Origin: Rheinheimera sp.
GTDB taxonomy: Bacteria; Pseudomonadota; Gammaproteobacteria; Enterobacterales; Alteromonadaceae
Direction: 5' to 3'
NCBI RefSeq assembly: GCF_020217005.1
Contig: NZ_JAIWOI010000316.1
Location: forward strand, 1 to 10,000
DNA: 10,000 bases
Shown: positions 1-7,762 of the stretch, piece after piece
How positions within the stretch are numbered: the stretch's first letter is position 1
Layout: every line of letters begins with the position of its first letter
Made by a program: the position numbers and the translations under genes
The notes under the pieces: model-generated
Databases searched by the model: none
Told to the model about the DNA's origin: nothing
What the model saw: only the letters and a program-made list of their open reading frames with translations

Positions 1-372
1 TGTGGTGTTGATGGACGAGGCTACAAAGGGGTTTGGGAGTTAAAAGGACAGCAGTTGTTTTTAAACGGATTAGTGCAAAGTGACTGTAAAACCGCAGCCA
101 CCAGCATAGATGCAAAACTGCTGTTCAGTGAACAGCACTACCCGCTAAAAGCACAGTGGTTTACCGGCGCTATCCGGGTACCCTTGACTGACAAAGACTA
201 TAAACATTGCCTGACCGAGGAAGGTTCAGACGAAACCATAGGTTATGCCTACCTGGCTTTAGTTTATGAATTTGTTCAGGGGGAGTTGGTTAAACAGTCC
301 GAACAGATAGTGACAGAAAACTGGCAAAGGCCCCGCAGCAACTGCGCGAAAGTACCAACAGCCAGGGTTTAA
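1..372 (+). CDS. C-terminal part of an unrecognised protein (5' end outside window)
   Basis: The reading frame is open from base 1 to the TAA at 370-372, so this is the last 123 codons of a longer gene. The first in-frame candidate start, a TTG at 55, lies mid-domain (the preceding codons read GYKGVWELKGQQ) and is probably not the true start. The visible part shows a short beta-rich pattern: GVWELKGQQLFLNGL, then AQWFTGAIRVPL about 40 residues later, then a hydrophobic strand YAYLALVYEF and G-E-L. It resembles small uncharacterised bacterial proteins with a 'W-x-I-K-x-x-K-L-Y-L' strand followed by 'W-[FY]-[ST]-G-x-[IL]-R-[IV]-P'; that likeness is from memory and no function is known to me. 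No membrane segment is visible in this part. It converges on the minus-strand gene ending at 432. Confidence 0.6.
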   Translation, partial: CGVDGRGYKGVWELKGQQLFLNGLVQSDCKTAATSIDAKLLFSEQHYPLKAQWFTGAIRVPLTDKDYKHCLTEEGSDETIGYAYLALVYEFVQGELVKQSEQIVTENWQRPRSNCAKVPTARV

Positions 373-431
373 TTTCACGAAAACCTTTGGGGCATGGTTT
401 ATCCCTGCCCGTGTCGAATTCCAATTCAATA

Positions 432-725
432 TCAGAGTTCTAAGTCCCAGATAATAGGAATATTGTCGTCCGGCGCTGGTGCGTCGCCTGACTCCAGCTT
501 TTGCTGCGCTGCTTTTTCTGCCGCAAGTTGTGCCAGTTTGGCATCTCTTCTGGCTCTGCGTTGTTCCAGTAATTTCAGAATGCGGGAGCGTTCGGCCAAA
601 GGTTTGTTGTGCCAGTTAAAGCGTTCGTCACGCGAACGCAAACAGCCAAGGCAATAGCCTTTGCTATTGTTTTCGCAAACCCCAATGCAAGGATTGGGTA
701 AATCAAACAGCTCTAGTTGATCCAT
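432..725 (-). CDS. DUF1289 family Cys-rich small protein
   Basis: This 97-residue protein matches the DUF1289 family (small, four cysteines, presumed metal-binding, function unknown). The N-terminal domain contains PCIGVC (Cys13, Cys17) and YCLGCLRS (Cys25, Cys28) followed by a conserved Trp38; this C-x3-C/C-x2-C layout is the family signature. Residues about 45-76 are rich in Arg, Lys, Ala, Glu and Gln and probably form one long helix. The tail is acidic (DAPAPDD) and ends IIWDLEL. I chose the ATG at 725 because the frame can be extended to an ATG at 884, but that extension is Lys/Phe-rich, has no family resemblance and would cover the promoter region of the ilv operon. The ribosome binding site for 725 is weak (TTGGG only), so the start is not certain. 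It is transcribed divergently from ilvL. Confidence 0.8.
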   Translation of the reverse strand: MDQLELFDLPNPCIGVCENNSKGYCLGCLRSRDERFNWHNKPLAERSRILKLLEQRRARRDAKLAQLAAEKAAQQKLESGDAPAPDDNIPIIWDLEL

Positions 726-788
726 CAGGCCCAATGCATAACAAGACGATGAAATAGGATTCTGGCTTATTCTGCGCAAAAATGCAGC

Positions 789-809
789 TTTTGTAATTTT
801 TTTACAAAA
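789..809. promoter_or_regulatory. Perfect palindrome, possible operator between divergent genes
   Basis: TTTTGTAA (789-796) and TTACAAAA (802-809) are exact inverted repeats separated by TTTTT. The 21-base site lies between the divergent DUF1289 and ilv transcripts, ending 24 bases before the proposed ilv -35 box. Its size and AT-rich symmetric arms suit a dimeric repressor or activator site. It does not fit TyrR spacing (TGTAAA-N6-TTTACA), and I cannot name a regulator. As RNA it would be only a weak hairpin. Confidence 0.4.
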
Positions 810-833
810 ATCAGCGAAAAGCAAAAATAGTTG

Positions 834-862
834 TTGACTAAAGATGGTTAGACGGCTATTTC
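834..862 (+). promoter_or_regulatory. Putative sigma-70 promoter of the ilv operon
   Basis: TTGACT (834-839) matches the -35 consensus in five of six positions. Seventeen bases later comes TATTTC (857-862), a modest -10. Transcription would start near 869, leaving a leader of about 80 bases before ilvL. TATAGG at 863-868 is a competing -10, but its spacing would be 23 bases. The site lies in the only gene-free stretch upstream of the leader peptide. Confidence 0.45.
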
Positions 863-949
863 TATAGGCACAAATTTTCGGCACCTAACGTAAAAACACC
901 GCCGAATAGACAAATATAAATTTAACCAATTAAGAGTTAACATTAAAAA

Positions 950-1036
950 ATGCGTTTAGCTTCTATTCTGAACATTATTGTGGTCCTCGTAATCGTGGTG
1001 ATTAGTCACTGCGGGGGCTCGCGTTTGGAATTTTAA
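950..1036 (+). CDS. ilvL: ilv operon leader peptide
   Basis: This 28-codon reading frame encodes MRLASILNIIVVLVIVVISH, then CGGSRLEF and TAA at 1034-1036. Thirteen of codons 3-18 specify Leu, Ile or Val, and codons 9-18 are ten in a row. This is the hallmark of the ilvGMEDA leader, where ribosome stalling on uncharged Ile, Val or Leu tRNA sets the choice of RNA structure. It lies upstream of an intrinsic terminator and ilvG, as expected. The ribosome binding site is poor (AAGAG at 932-936, about 13 bases before the ATG). The peptide itself is not expected to have a function; the act of translation is the sensor. Confidence 0.9.
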   Translation: MRLASILNIIVVLVIVVISHCGGSRLEF

Positions 1037-1066
1037 GCAGCAAAAAATTCTCAACAAAACCCCCGC
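1011..1066 (+). promoter_or_regulatory. Attenuator antiterminator pairing (leader GCGGGGG with CCCCCGC)
   Basis: GCGGGGG at 1011-1017, within leader codons 21-23, is exactly complementary over seven bases to CCCCCGC at 1060-1066, which is the left arm of the downstream terminator. If a ribosome stalls on the branched-chain codons (974-1003), the G-rich segment stays free and can capture the terminator arm. If translation reaches the stop codon at 1034-1036, the ribosome shields it and the terminator forms. A second AT-rich hairpin is possible between GAATTTT (1028-1034) and AAAATTC (1044-1050). The geometry is seen in the sequence; the mechanism is established for enterobacterial ilv operons. 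Confidence 0.75.
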
Positions 1067-1089
1067 ACCGAAAGGTCCGGGGGTTTTGT
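1054..1089 (+). terminator. ilv attenuator, Rho-independent terminator
   Basis: ACAAAACCCCC (1054-1064) pairs fully with GGGGGTTTTGT (1079-1089), and G1065 pairs with C1078. After one C-C mismatch, an inner stem ACC/GGT closes a GAAA tetraloop at 1070-1073. The stem runs into TTTTGTGTTTT. It begins 17 bases after the leader stop codon and precedes ilvG by more than 200 bases, which identifies it as an attenuator rather than an end-of-operon terminator. Confidence 0.88.
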
Positions 1090-1202
1090 GTTTTAAGGTC
1101 CCCGGAAATTTCGAAACAGGTTTTGTTGGTAACTGTATCAACAACAAAGAAAATTTAGAGCTCAAAGTAATTGAGGTTGCAGCGAGGCGAGTGAAAACGT
1201 AG

Positions 1203-1223
1203 GGGCGGGGTTTACCCCCGCCC
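1203..1223 (+). other. GC-rich hairpin in the ilvG 5' untranslated leader
   Basis: GGGCGGGG (1203-1210) pairs with CCCCGCCC (1216-1223) around a five-base loop, TTTAC. No T-run follows, so it is not an intrinsic terminator. It lies between the attenuator and ilvG and ends 78 bases before the ilvG start. Its right side contains CCCCCGC at 1215-1221, the same heptamer as the attenuator arm. It could stabilise the readthrough mRNA, pause polymerase or compete for the leader G-tract; none of this is shown. Confidence 0.6.
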
Positions 1224-1301
1224 GTCCAGAGTCCAAGTGGATGCTGGATTAGTTGTCAACGAAGCTGCAGCATCAAGTACGAAGAGCGGAGGGGAAAGGA
1301 C

Positions 1302-2960
1302 ATGAAAGGCGCAGAACTGGTTATTAAGCTGCTGGAGCAAAAGGGAGTCGAACACATCTTCGGCTACCCGGGCGGAGCTATTATGCCAATCTACGACGCG
1401 CTGTATCAGAGCAAAGTCAAACACTACCTGTGCCGTCATGAACAGGGTGGGGCTTTTTCTGCCATAGGTTATGCCCGCAGTTCAGGCAAAGTAGGCGTTT
1501 GTATGGCCACTTCTGGCCCTGGTGCGACGAACCTGATCACCTCCTTAGCCGACGCTTTATTAGACTCAGTGCCTTTAGTCGCCATCACAGGTCAGGTGTC
1601 TCAAGCCGTGATGGGCACAGACGCCTTTCAGGAAGTCGATGTATTAGGTTTAAGCCTGGCAGTGACTAAGCACAGCTTTATGGTGACTGACGTCACCGAG
1701 TTGGAACACACCTTAAACGAAGCTTTTGAGTTGGCCATGTCAGGCCGCCCAGGCCCGGTTCTGGTTGATATTCCTAAAGACGTGCAACTGGCTGAAGTGC
1801 AGTTTAAACCACGCTTAGTCGAAGATGCTGATACAGCCCAACAAGAGTTTTTGCCAACTGTAGCTTTAGAGCAAGCCCGCTTATTAATTCAAAACGCCAA
1901 AAGGCCTATCGCCTATATAGGCGGTGGTGTGCATATGGCGGACGCTGTCAGCCAACTGCAGGACTTTTTAGCCCAAAGCCCTATGCCTTCGGTCACTACC
2001 TTAAAAGCTATGGGCACAGTGCCACCAAGCAACCCTTATTACCTGGGCATGTTGGGCATGCACGGTACTCAGGCGGCGAATTTAGCAGTGCAGCAATGCG
2101 ATTTACTCATCTGTTTAGGCGCCCGTTTCGACGATCGTGTGACAGGCAAATTGGCCGCTTTTGCGCCGGACGCCAAAGTCATTCATATCGACATAGACCC
2201 GGCCGAGCTGCACAAATTACGCCACGCTGAGTGCGCTATGCTGGGTGATTTACGTCAGTTACTGCCTGCGATGTCAGTACCCACTCACTGCGAAGACTGG
2301 TTAAAACATTGTCTGAGCATGAAACAGCAACATGGCTGGCGTTATGACCATCCGGGCGAGCGTATTTTTGCGCCATTAATGCTGAAGCAACTGAGCGAAC
2401 GTATGCCGGACAACGCCGTGGTGTGTTGCGATGTAGGCCAGCATCAAATGTGGGTGGCGCAGCATATGAGCTTTAGTCATCCACGTAATCACTTAAGCAG
2501 TGGTGGTTTAGGCACTATGGGTTTTGGTTTACCTGCGGCCATAGGTGCGCAGTTGGCGCGACCCAAAGATACGGTTCTGGCGGTCAGCGGTGACGGCTCA
2601 TTTATGATGAATGTGCAGGAACTGGGCACCATTAAGCGTTTCCGTTTGCCGGTGAAGATTGTCATTGTCGATAACCAGCGTTTAGGCATGGTGAAACAAT
2701 GGCAGGAGCTGTTTTTTAACGAGCGCTACAGTGAAACCGATTTATCCGACAACCCGGATTTTGTCTCTTTAGCTGCTGCTTTTGCCATACCAGGCCACAG
2801 CATCAGCCGCAAAGATGAAGTGTTACCAGCGCTGGAAGCCATGTTTACCTGGCCAGGCCCATACTTATTACATGTTCGAATCGATGAAACAGACAACGTC
2901 TGGCCATTAGTACCGCCAGGAGCAGCCAATCAGGATATGTTAACGGAGAAAGCCCAATGA
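1302..2960 (+). CDS. ilvG: Acetohydroxyacid synthase II, large (catalytic) subunit
   Basis: This 552-residue thiamine-diphosphate enzyme condenses pyruvate with pyruvate (2-acetolactate, for Val/Leu) or with 2-oxobutanoate (2-aceto-2-hydroxybutanoate, for Ile) in the cytoplasm. It is close in length to E. coli IlvG (548) and aligns by eye throughout. The N-terminal pyrimidine-binding domain has [15 protein letters not shown] (21-35), the catalytic Glu47 in CRHEQGG, and SGPGATNL (71-78). The middle domain carries [10 protein letters not shown] (273-282). The C-terminal diphosphate-binding domain has QHQMW (380-384), [12 protein letters not shown] (402-413), GDGS (430-433) and Asn458 in VDNQRLGM. 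Trp467 in KQWQELFF corresponds to the E. coli isozyme II Trp that favours 2-oxobutanoate. The ATG follows GGAGGGGAAAGGA at close range. The gene is intact, unlike the frameshifted ilvG of E. coli K-12. Its stop overlaps ilvM by ATGA, and expression should be set by the upstream attenuator. Confidence 0.96.
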   Translation: MKGAELVIKLLEQKGVEHIFGYPGGAIMPIYDALYQSKVKHYLCRHEQGGAFSAIGYARSSGKVGVCMATSGPGATNLITSLADALLDSVPLVAITGQVSQAVMGTDAFQEVDVLGLSLAVTKHSFMVTDVTELEHTLNEAFELAMSGRPGPVLVDIPKDVQLAEVQFKPRLVEDADTAQQEFLPTVALEQARLLIQNAKRPIAYIGGGVHMADAVSQLQDFLAQSPMPSVTTLKAMGTVPPSNPYYLGMLGMHGTQAANLAVQQCDLLICLGARFDDRVTGKLAAFAPDAKVIHIDIDPAELHKLRHAECAMLGDLRQLLPAMSVPTHCEDWLKHCLSMKQQHGWRYDHPGERIFAPLMLKQLSERMPDNAVVCCDVGQHQMWVAQHMSFSHPRNHLSSGGLGTMGFGLPAAIGAQLARPKDTVLAVSGDGSFMMNVQELGTIKRFRLPVKIVIVDNQRLGMVKQWQELFFNERYSETDLSDNPDFVSLAAAFAIPGHSISRKDEVLPALEAMFTWPGPYLLHVRIDETDNVWPLVPPGAANQDMLTEKAQ

Positions 2961-3235
2961 GCACTGCAAACCATGTATTAACCATCCAGACTAAAAACCA
3001 ACCTGTGGTATTAGAGCGGTTATTGCAGGTCACCCGTTACCGTGGCTTTGAAGTGGCAGGTATGGAAATGAAGCCTATGGCTGATTTCAGCGGCTTGCTG
3101 GTGACTTTGTCTATCGTCAGCGACAAACCCATCAGCCTGCTGACCAATCAGCTAAACAAGTTATACGACATCGAGTATCTGGATTGTGTGGAGTCACAAC
3201 AAACACAAGCAGAAGCGGGTTCAATGCGGGCTTAA
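2957..3235 (+). CDS. ilvM: Acetohydroxyacid synthase II, small ACT-type subunit
   Basis: This 92-residue partner of IlvG starts in the ATGA that overlaps the ilvG stop codon, suggesting coupled translation and balanced subunit amounts. It is a single ACT domain: [20 protein letters not shown] (8-27), the turn YRGFEV (28-33), a second strand LLVTLSIVS (47-55) and the helix-strand [18 protein letters not shown]. coli IlvM is 87 residues with the same plan (RHRGF, SQLNKLVDV). In the E. coli enzyme this subunit activates and stabilises the catalytic subunit, and isozyme II is relatively insensitive to valine. The last dozen residues (QQTQAEAG) are low-complexity tail. No gene follows directly; ilvD is the next gene after a 316-base gap. 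Confidence 0.93.
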   Translation: MSTANHVLTIQTKNQPVVLERLLQVTRYRGFEVAGMEMKPMADFSGLLVTLSIVSDKPISLLTNQLNKLYDIEYLDCVESQQTQAEAGSMRA

Positions 3236-3551
3236 GATTGGATTTGCTGTAGATGTATTGGTCTTGGGTTTCTGCAACCCAACAGCGACACGCCCGTGAA
3301 TCCATCCATGGAGGGGCAGGATTTATCCGTGTTGTCGCTGCCATCCCTGGCGCTCTACGGTCGCTTTATGAGTTACAGCAACCCTATGTAGTTCGGCAGT
3401 TTCTACAGCGAGTTAAAAGACGAATAATGGGCTTAAGCGGCTAAACTTAAGAATAATTAGTAGGGCTCGGTGCTGAACGGAGCCCAAAATCAAACAAACT
3501 ATGAGCACCCCGAGTACGAAGGGGAACACACTAAATTGGAGTAATAAAGAG
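3236..3551. other. Gene-free gap between ilvM and ilvD (site of ilvE in enterobacteria)
   Basis: I find no coding sequence here: the one open frame on the plus strand (3253-3444) overlaps the inverted repeats and has no protein-like pattern, and nothing resembles an aminotransferase. The left half holds the repeat element described separately. Nearer ilvD, GGGCTC (3463-3468) and GAGCCC (3480-3485) form a six-pair stem with an 11-base loop but no T-run. The stretch from about 3486 to 3551 is the ilvD leader. Alteromonadales such as Shewanella also lack ilvE here, to my recollection, so the missing gene need not mean a recent deletion. Confidence 0.6.
3264..3340. repeat. Inverted-repeat intergenic element
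   Basis: There are two nested structures. TTGGGTT (3264-3270) and AACCCAA (3276-3282) form a seven-pair stem around TCTGC. Immediately after, CAGCGACA (3283-3290) pairs with TGTCGCTG (3333-3340), enclosing GTGAATCCATCCATGGAGG. The phrase around GAATCCATCCATGGAGG resembles dispersed intergenic repeats I recall from gammaproteobacterial genomes; that identity is unverified. No transposase is present, so if mobile it would depend on a partner elsewhere. It lies inside the operon and may affect mRNA stability between ilvM and ilvD. Confidence 0.45.
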
Positions 3552-5405
3552 ATGCCGAAGCTTAGATCCGCTACTACCACCGAAGGCCGCAATATGGCGG
3601 GAGCCCGGGCTTTATGGCGGGCCACAGGGGTAAAAGATACCGACTTTGGTAAACCTATTATTGCCGTAGTGAACTCCTTCACCCAGTTTGTGCCGGGCCA
3701 TGTGCATTTACGCGATTTAGGCAAACTGGTGGCTGAAGCTATAGAAGACGCAGGTGGCATCGCCAAAGAATTTAACACCATCGCCATAGACGACGGTATC
3801 GCCATGGGCCACGGCGGTATGTTGTACAGCCTGCCGTCACGCGAAATCATTGCCGATTCAGTGGAATATATGGTCAACGGCCACTGCGCTGACGCTATGG
3901 TCTGTATTTCCAACTGCGACAAAATCACCCCTGGCATGTTAATGGCTGCGTTACGGCTGAATATCCCGGCCATTTTTGTTTCAGGTGGCCCAATGGAAGC
4001 GGGCAAAACCAAACTGTCGGATCAGATTATCAAGCTGGATTTAGTCGACGCTATGGTCTCGGCAGCTAACCCCAACGTGACAGATGCCGACAGCGAAAAA
4101 ATTGAGCGCAGCGCCTGCCCAACCTGTGGTTCCTGCTCTGGTATGTTTACTGCCAACTCAATGAACTGCTTAGTGGAGGCTTTGGGTTTAGGCCAGCCGG
4201 GCAATGGCTCTATGCTGGCCACTCACGCTGATCGTAAAGCGCTGTTTATCAGTGCAGGCCAGCGCATTATGGACCTGACCAATCGCTGGTATAAACAGAA
4301 CGACGCCAGCGCTTTGCCGCGTAATATCGCCAATAAAACCGCTTTCGAAAACGCCATGATGCTGGATATCGCCATGGGTGGTTCCACCAACACAGTGCTG
4401 CATTTATTGGCCGCCGCTATTGAAGCCGAAGTGGATTTTGGCATGAGCGACATAGACCGCTTATCGCGCATAGTGCCGCATTTATCCAAAGTGGCGCCAA
4501 GTACGCAAAAATACCATATGGAAGACGTACACCGCGCCGGTGGTGTCATTGCTATTCTGGCCGAATTAAACCGCGCTGGTTTACTGAACCCCAATACCCC
4601 TCATGTAGCGGGCTCGTCGCTGGGTGATGTGTTAGCGCGCTTCGACATTATGACGACTCAGGATCAGGCGGTAAAAGACTTCTACCGCGCCGGCCCTGCC
4701 GGTATCCGCACCACTCAAGCCTTTTCGCAGGATTGCCGTTACCCAACATTGGACGACGACCGGGTTGAAGGTTGTATCCGCAGTAAAGAACACGCTTATT
4801 CACAGGACGGCGGTTTGGCCGTGCTGTACGGCAACTTAGCGCCAAACGGCTGTATTGTGAAAACCGCAGGTGTCGAAAAAGAAAACCTGGTGTTTAACGG
4901 CCGCGCCCGTATTTTTGAGAGTCAGGACAGCGCAGTAGACGCCATTCTGGCCGGTAAAATTGTTGCAGGTGATGTAGTGATTATCCGCTACGAAGGGCCA
5001 AAAGGTGGCCCGGGTATGCAGGAAATGTTGTATCCAACCAGCTACTTAAAGTCGATGGGTTTAGGCAAAGCCTGTGCGTTGATCACAGACGGCCGTTTCT
5101 CTGGTGGTACTTCGGGTTTATCCATAGGCCACGTGTCACCAGAAGCCGCCAGCGGTGGTGCTATAGCGCTGGTAGAAGAAGGCGACGCCATCGCCATTGA
5201 TATTCCAAACCGCAGCATTGCCATTGGGGTTAGCGATGCCGTCTTAGCAGAGCGCCGCGCCGCCATGGACGCCAAAGGTGCTTTAGGCTGGAAACCAGTG
5301 GACCGCGTGCGTTCGGTCAGCCCAGCCTTAAAAGCCTATGCCATGCTGGCAAGCAGTGCCGACAAAGGCGCAGTGCGTGACTTGAGTAAATTGGAAAGCC
5401 TATGA
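3552..5405 (+). CDS. ilvD: Dihydroxyacid dehydratase
   Basis: This enzyme dehydrates 2,3-dihydroxy-isovalerate and 2,3-dihydroxy-3-methylvalerate to the 2-oxo acids of Val and Ile, using an iron-sulfur cluster and Mg2+. It has 617 residues; E. coli IlvD has 616 and aligns almost residue for residue from [20 protein letters not shown]. Key residues are Asp81 ([11 protein letters not shown]), Cys122-Asp123-Lys124 ([10 protein letters not shown]) and Cys195 ([10 protein letters not shown]), corresponding to the E. coli cluster and metal ligands. The motif [22 protein letters not shown] is present near the C terminus. I chose the ATG at 3552 because it gives the family N terminus and follows TGGAG at 3537-3541. 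An in-frame ATG at 3501 would add 17 unrelated residues and has no ribosome binding site. The stop codon overlaps the ilvA start by ATGA. Confidence 0.96.
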   Translation: MPKLRSATTTEGRNMAGARALWRATGVKDTDFGKPIIAVVNSFTQFVPGHVHLRDLGKLVAEAIEDAGGIAKEFNTIAIDDGIAMGHGGMLYSLPSREIIADSVEYMVNGHCADAMVCISNCDKITPGMLMAALRLNIPAIFVSGGPMEAGKTKLSDQIIKLDLVDAMVSAANPNVTDADSEKIERSACPTCGSCSGMFTANSMNCLVEALGLGQPGNGSMLATHADRKALFISAGQRIMDLTNRWYKQNDASALPRNIANKTAFENAMMLDIAMGGSTNTVLHLLAAAIEAEVDFGMSDIDRLSRIVPHLSKVAPSTQKYHMEDVHRAGGVIAILAELNRAGLLNPNTPHVAGSSLGDVLARFDIMTTQDQAVKDFYRAGPAGIRTTQAFSQDCRYPTLDDDRVEGCIRSKEHAYSQDGGLAVLYGNLAPNGCIVKTAGVEKENLVFNGRARIFESQDSAVDAILAGKIVAGDVVIIRYEGPKGGPGMQEMLYPTSYLKSMGLGKACALITDGRFSGGTSGLSIGHVSPEAASGGAIALVEEGDAIAIDIPNRSIAIGVSDAVLAERRAAMDAKGALGWKPVDRVRSVSPALKAYAMLASSADKGAVRDLSKLESL

Positions 5406-6988
5406 GTGCCGTAGAAAACGCTGTAAAAGATCAAAGTAAAACAGCCGCCGACTGGCAGCGCCCGGCACCAAACCCGGCGCTGATGCAGCAGTATTTACGG
5501 GAAATTTTATTGTCGCCTGTGTATCAGGCGGCGATAGAAACCCCGCTGCAGGCTATGCCAAAACTCGGCCAGCGTATTGGCCAGCATGTGCTGTTAAAAC
5601 GTGAAGATATGCAGCCAGTGTACTCATTCAAGCTGCGTGGCGCTTTTCATAAACTGCATAAAGTGCGTGAGCAACAGCCTGGGGCTAGCGTGGTCTGTGC
5701 ATCTGCAGGCAATCATGCGCAGGGTGTGGCTTTATCCGCCAGCAAGCTGGGCCTGAACGCCACTATAGTGATGCCTATCACCACGCCGGAAATTAAAGTA
5801 GCAGCAGTCAAAGCCCTGGGCGGCAAAGTGCTGCTGCACGGTACCGCCTTTGACGAAGCCAATAAGTTTGCCATTGAGTTATCGCAAACTCAGGGCGCCA
5901 CTTATATTCCACCTTTTGACGATGCCGACGTGATCGCAGGCCAGGGCACAGTCGCAAAAGAGCTATTAAGCCAACATAACAAACTGGACGCGGTATTTAT
6001 TCCGGTTGGCGGCGGTGGCTTATTGGCCGGTATGGCGGTGTACATCAAAGCCGTAATGCCGGGCGTAAAAGTCATAGGCGTAGAGCCAGACGACGCCGCC
6101 TGTTTAAAAGCCGCATTAGACGCAGGCGAGCCTGTGACGTTAGACAGAGTAGGGCTATTTGCCGACGGTGTGGCAGTAAAACGCATAGGCACAGAGAACT
6201 TCAAACTGGCGCATTTATACTGCGACGATGTGATCACAGTCTCCAGCGATGAAATTTGTGCCGCCATCAAAGATATCTTCGACGACTTACGTGCAGTCGC
6301 AGAACCTGCTGGTGCTTTGGCTTTAGCTGGCCTGAAAAAATATGCGGCCAGCGCTAACCAAACTCAGAACCTTAGCGCAGTACTCAGCGGCGCTAACCTG
6401 AACTTCGACACCTTGCGTTATGTGTCGGAGCGCTGCGAACTGGGCGAGAAAAAAGAAGCGGTTTTTGCCGTTACTATTCCGGAAGAAAAAGGCAGCTTCC
6501 GCCGTTTCTGCCAAACCTTAGGCGGCCGCGCCATCACCGAATTTAACTACCGTTACGCCAGCGACAACAAAGCCCATATTTTTGTTGGCATCAAACTACG
6601 GCACGGCGCAGAAGAACTGCAGCAGGTGAATCAGGCCTTATCGGCCGCAGGCTACGACTATCAAGACTTATCCGACGACGAGCTGGCCAAACTGCACGTC
6701 CGCCATATGGTCGGCGGCATGCCCCCACGTTTAGTTAAAGAGCAGGTCTACCAGTTCAACTTCCCGGAATACCCGGGCGCGCTAATGAACTTCCTGAACA
6801 CCCTGGGCGAAAAATGGAATATCACTTTATTCCACTACCGCAACCACGGCGCAGCTACTGGTGATGTATTGGCTGGGTTTGAGATTGCTGATCATGCCGA
6901 GATTGCTGAGCATTTAGATACTTTGGGCTATGAGTATCGGCTGGTGACCAGCAATGGGGCTTATAAGGTGTTTTTGACGGCGGACTAA
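5402..6988 (+). CDS. ilvA: Biosynthetic threonine deaminase (threonine ammonia-lyase)
   Basis: This PLP enzyme converts L-threonine to 2-oxobutanoate and ammonia, the first committed step to isoleucine, and supplies IlvGM from the same operon. It has 528 residues against 514 in E. coli; the surplus is mostly a longer N terminus (about residues 1-25). The catalytic domain (about 30-340) has the Schiff-base Lys77 in [16 protein letters not shown] (101-108), and the phosphate-binding GGGG (203-206) in [11 protein letters not shown]. The regulatory part has two ACT-like repeats: about 353-427, beginning [14 protein letters not shown], and about 448-525, containing [16 protein letters not shown]. 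This two-repeat form is the isoleucine-inhibited, valine-activated biosynthetic type, not the short catabolic TdcB. Its ATG lies in the ilvD stop codon overlap, so translation is probably coupled. It is the last gene of the operon. Confidence 0.96.
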   Translation: MSAVENAVKDQSKTAADWQRPAPNPALMQQYLREILLSPVYQAAIETPLQAMPKLGQRIGQHVLLKREDMQPVYSFKLRGAFHKLHKVREQQPGASVVCASAGNHAQGVALSASKLGLNATIVMPITTPEIKVAAVKALGGKVLLHGTAFDEANKFAIELSQTQGATYIPPFDDADVIAGQGTVAKELLSQHNKLDAVFIPVGGGGLLAGMAVYIKAVMPGVKVIGVEPDDAACLKAALDAGEPVTLDRVGLFADGVAVKRIGTENFKLAHLYCDDVITVSSDEICAAIKDIFDDLRAVAEPAGALALAGLKKYAASANQTQNLSAVLSGANLNFDTLRYVSERCELGEKKEAVFAVTIPEEKGSFRRFCQTLGGRAITEFNYRYASDNKAHIFVGIKLRHGAEELQQVNQALSAAGYDYQDLSDDELAKLHVRHMVGGMPPRLVKEQVYQFNFPEYPGALMNFLNTLGEKWNITLFHYRNHGAATGDVLAGFEIADHAEIAEHLDTLGYEYRLVTSNGAYKVFLTAD

Positions 6989-7003
6989 AGTGTTGAATCG
7001 TAG

Positions 7004-7024
7004 AGGCGACCTTTATGGTCGCCT
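7004..7024 (+). terminator. Hairpin ending the ilv operon
   Basis: AGGCGACC (7004-7011) pairs perfectly with GGTCGCCT (7017-7024) around TTTAT, starting 16 bases after the ilvA stop. The following GTGTTTGC is only a weak T-tract, so termination may be partial. The stem could also serve the convergent minus-strand genes, but there it is followed by CTACGATTC, which has no T-run. Confidence 0.65.
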
Positions 7025-7088
7025 GTGTTTGCAGCATAATTGTAGCTAGCCTTAAACCAACGTTAGGTAGTTTTTTCATTCCCGCTAT

Positions 7089-7760
7089 TTAAAGTTTTGA
7101 AAATGCAGGCCTTGACAGATTAGAGTTCAATTTATGATCTGTATAACGAGCTAACCAACGTAGTTTTTCTTGTACAGATGGAGAGCTAGATTTTGTATCG
7201 TTGAGTATTCTAGTTACTGCGCTTTCCAATGCATTACTGGGCACTTCAGAGTTTTCCGTGATGTAATCTATAAAACAGACCCCGTCGTCTTCGTTTATAA
7301 GAGGTAGATTATTTACATAAACCTTAGGTTTGACTAGTTGTAGCAAGTCTGTGGAGATTAGAATTCGAGGATATCTGGCCTGTTGACTTTCCAAGTGATA
7401 TGCATCGATCATAGCCTTGCTGAATAAAAATTTGTCGTCAACAAAGTGCTTACCAAACGTTATTCCTCCTCTGCATAATAGGCCTGACATTAAAAGCTCT
7501 CTTTGCCAAGTGGCAACAGTTGATACAAAATCTTCAAAACTTGATGCACTATAAGGTTTACTGAACACGATTGAATCTGAGAATTGGATCAAATTAGCAT
7601 CAGGATCTTGCCCAAGAATTTGTTTTGCTTTGTTATGCGCCGAATATAACCTCTCTAGAAATACTGGGTTATCTGATGATTCGCAGTCAGACTTAACCAT
7701 CTCTGAAAAGCCTAAAATATCTATGAAAGCAACAAAATGGCTCGATAGTTTTGGACTCAA
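7089..7760 (-). CDS. Class III nucleotide-cyclase-like protein, possible effector or signal enzyme
   Basis: This 223-residue protein has the outline of a class III nucleotide cyclase. It has FVAFIDILGFSEMV (9-22) with a metal-type Asp14, LIQFSDSIVFS (57-67) with a second Asp62, and RGGITFGKHF (97-106). Next come an Ala/helix segment DAYHLES and the strand RILIST. Asp14 and Asp62 occupy the two metal-binding positions. By eye, the canonical adenine-selecting Lys and the Asn-x3-Arg transition-state residues are not matched: Ile and His fall where Asn and Arg would be. The product is therefore unknown, and it may be a divergent or inactive cyclase. No membrane segment or signal peptide is visible. 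I place the start at TTG 7760 because AAGGAG lies seven bases before it and it begins just past the parA stop; an ATG at 7805 is poorly spaced from its AAGGA. Similar proteins include Pycsar-type cyclases, but that link is an inference. Base composition is AT-rich compared with the ilv genes. Confidence 0.72.
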   Translation of the reverse strand: MSPKLSSHFVAFIDILGFSEMVKSDCESSDNPVFLERLYSAHNKAKQILGQDPDANLIQFSDSIVFSKPYSASSFEDFVSTVATWQRELLMSGLLCRGGITFGKHFVDDKFLFSKAMIDAYHLESQQARYPRILISTDLLQLVKPKVYVNNLPLINEDDGVCFIDYITENSEVPSNALESAVTRILNDTKSSSPSVQEKLRWLARYTDHKLNSNLSRPAFSKL

Positions 7761-7762
7761 AA

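Noticed and set aside
432..884. Longer DUF1289 protein starting at the ATG at 884
   Set aside because: The extra 53 residues do not look like the family, and they would overlap the ilv promoter region and the palindrome; the family N terminus fits the ATG at 725.
3253..3444. Small protein of 63 residues between ilvM and ilvD
   Set aside because: The frame runs through the inverted repeats, has no ribosome binding site and no protein-like pattern.
3501..3551. IlvD start at the ATG at 3501
   Set aside because: There is no ribosome binding site and the added 17 residues are absent from IlvD; the ATG at 3552 gives [10 protein letters not shown] as in E. coli.
7055..7075. Integron attC-like core (CCAACGTTAGGT) next to the accessory genes
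   Set aside because: It fits only a single GTTRRRY-type core with no opposed partner at attC spacing and no integrase; most likely chance.
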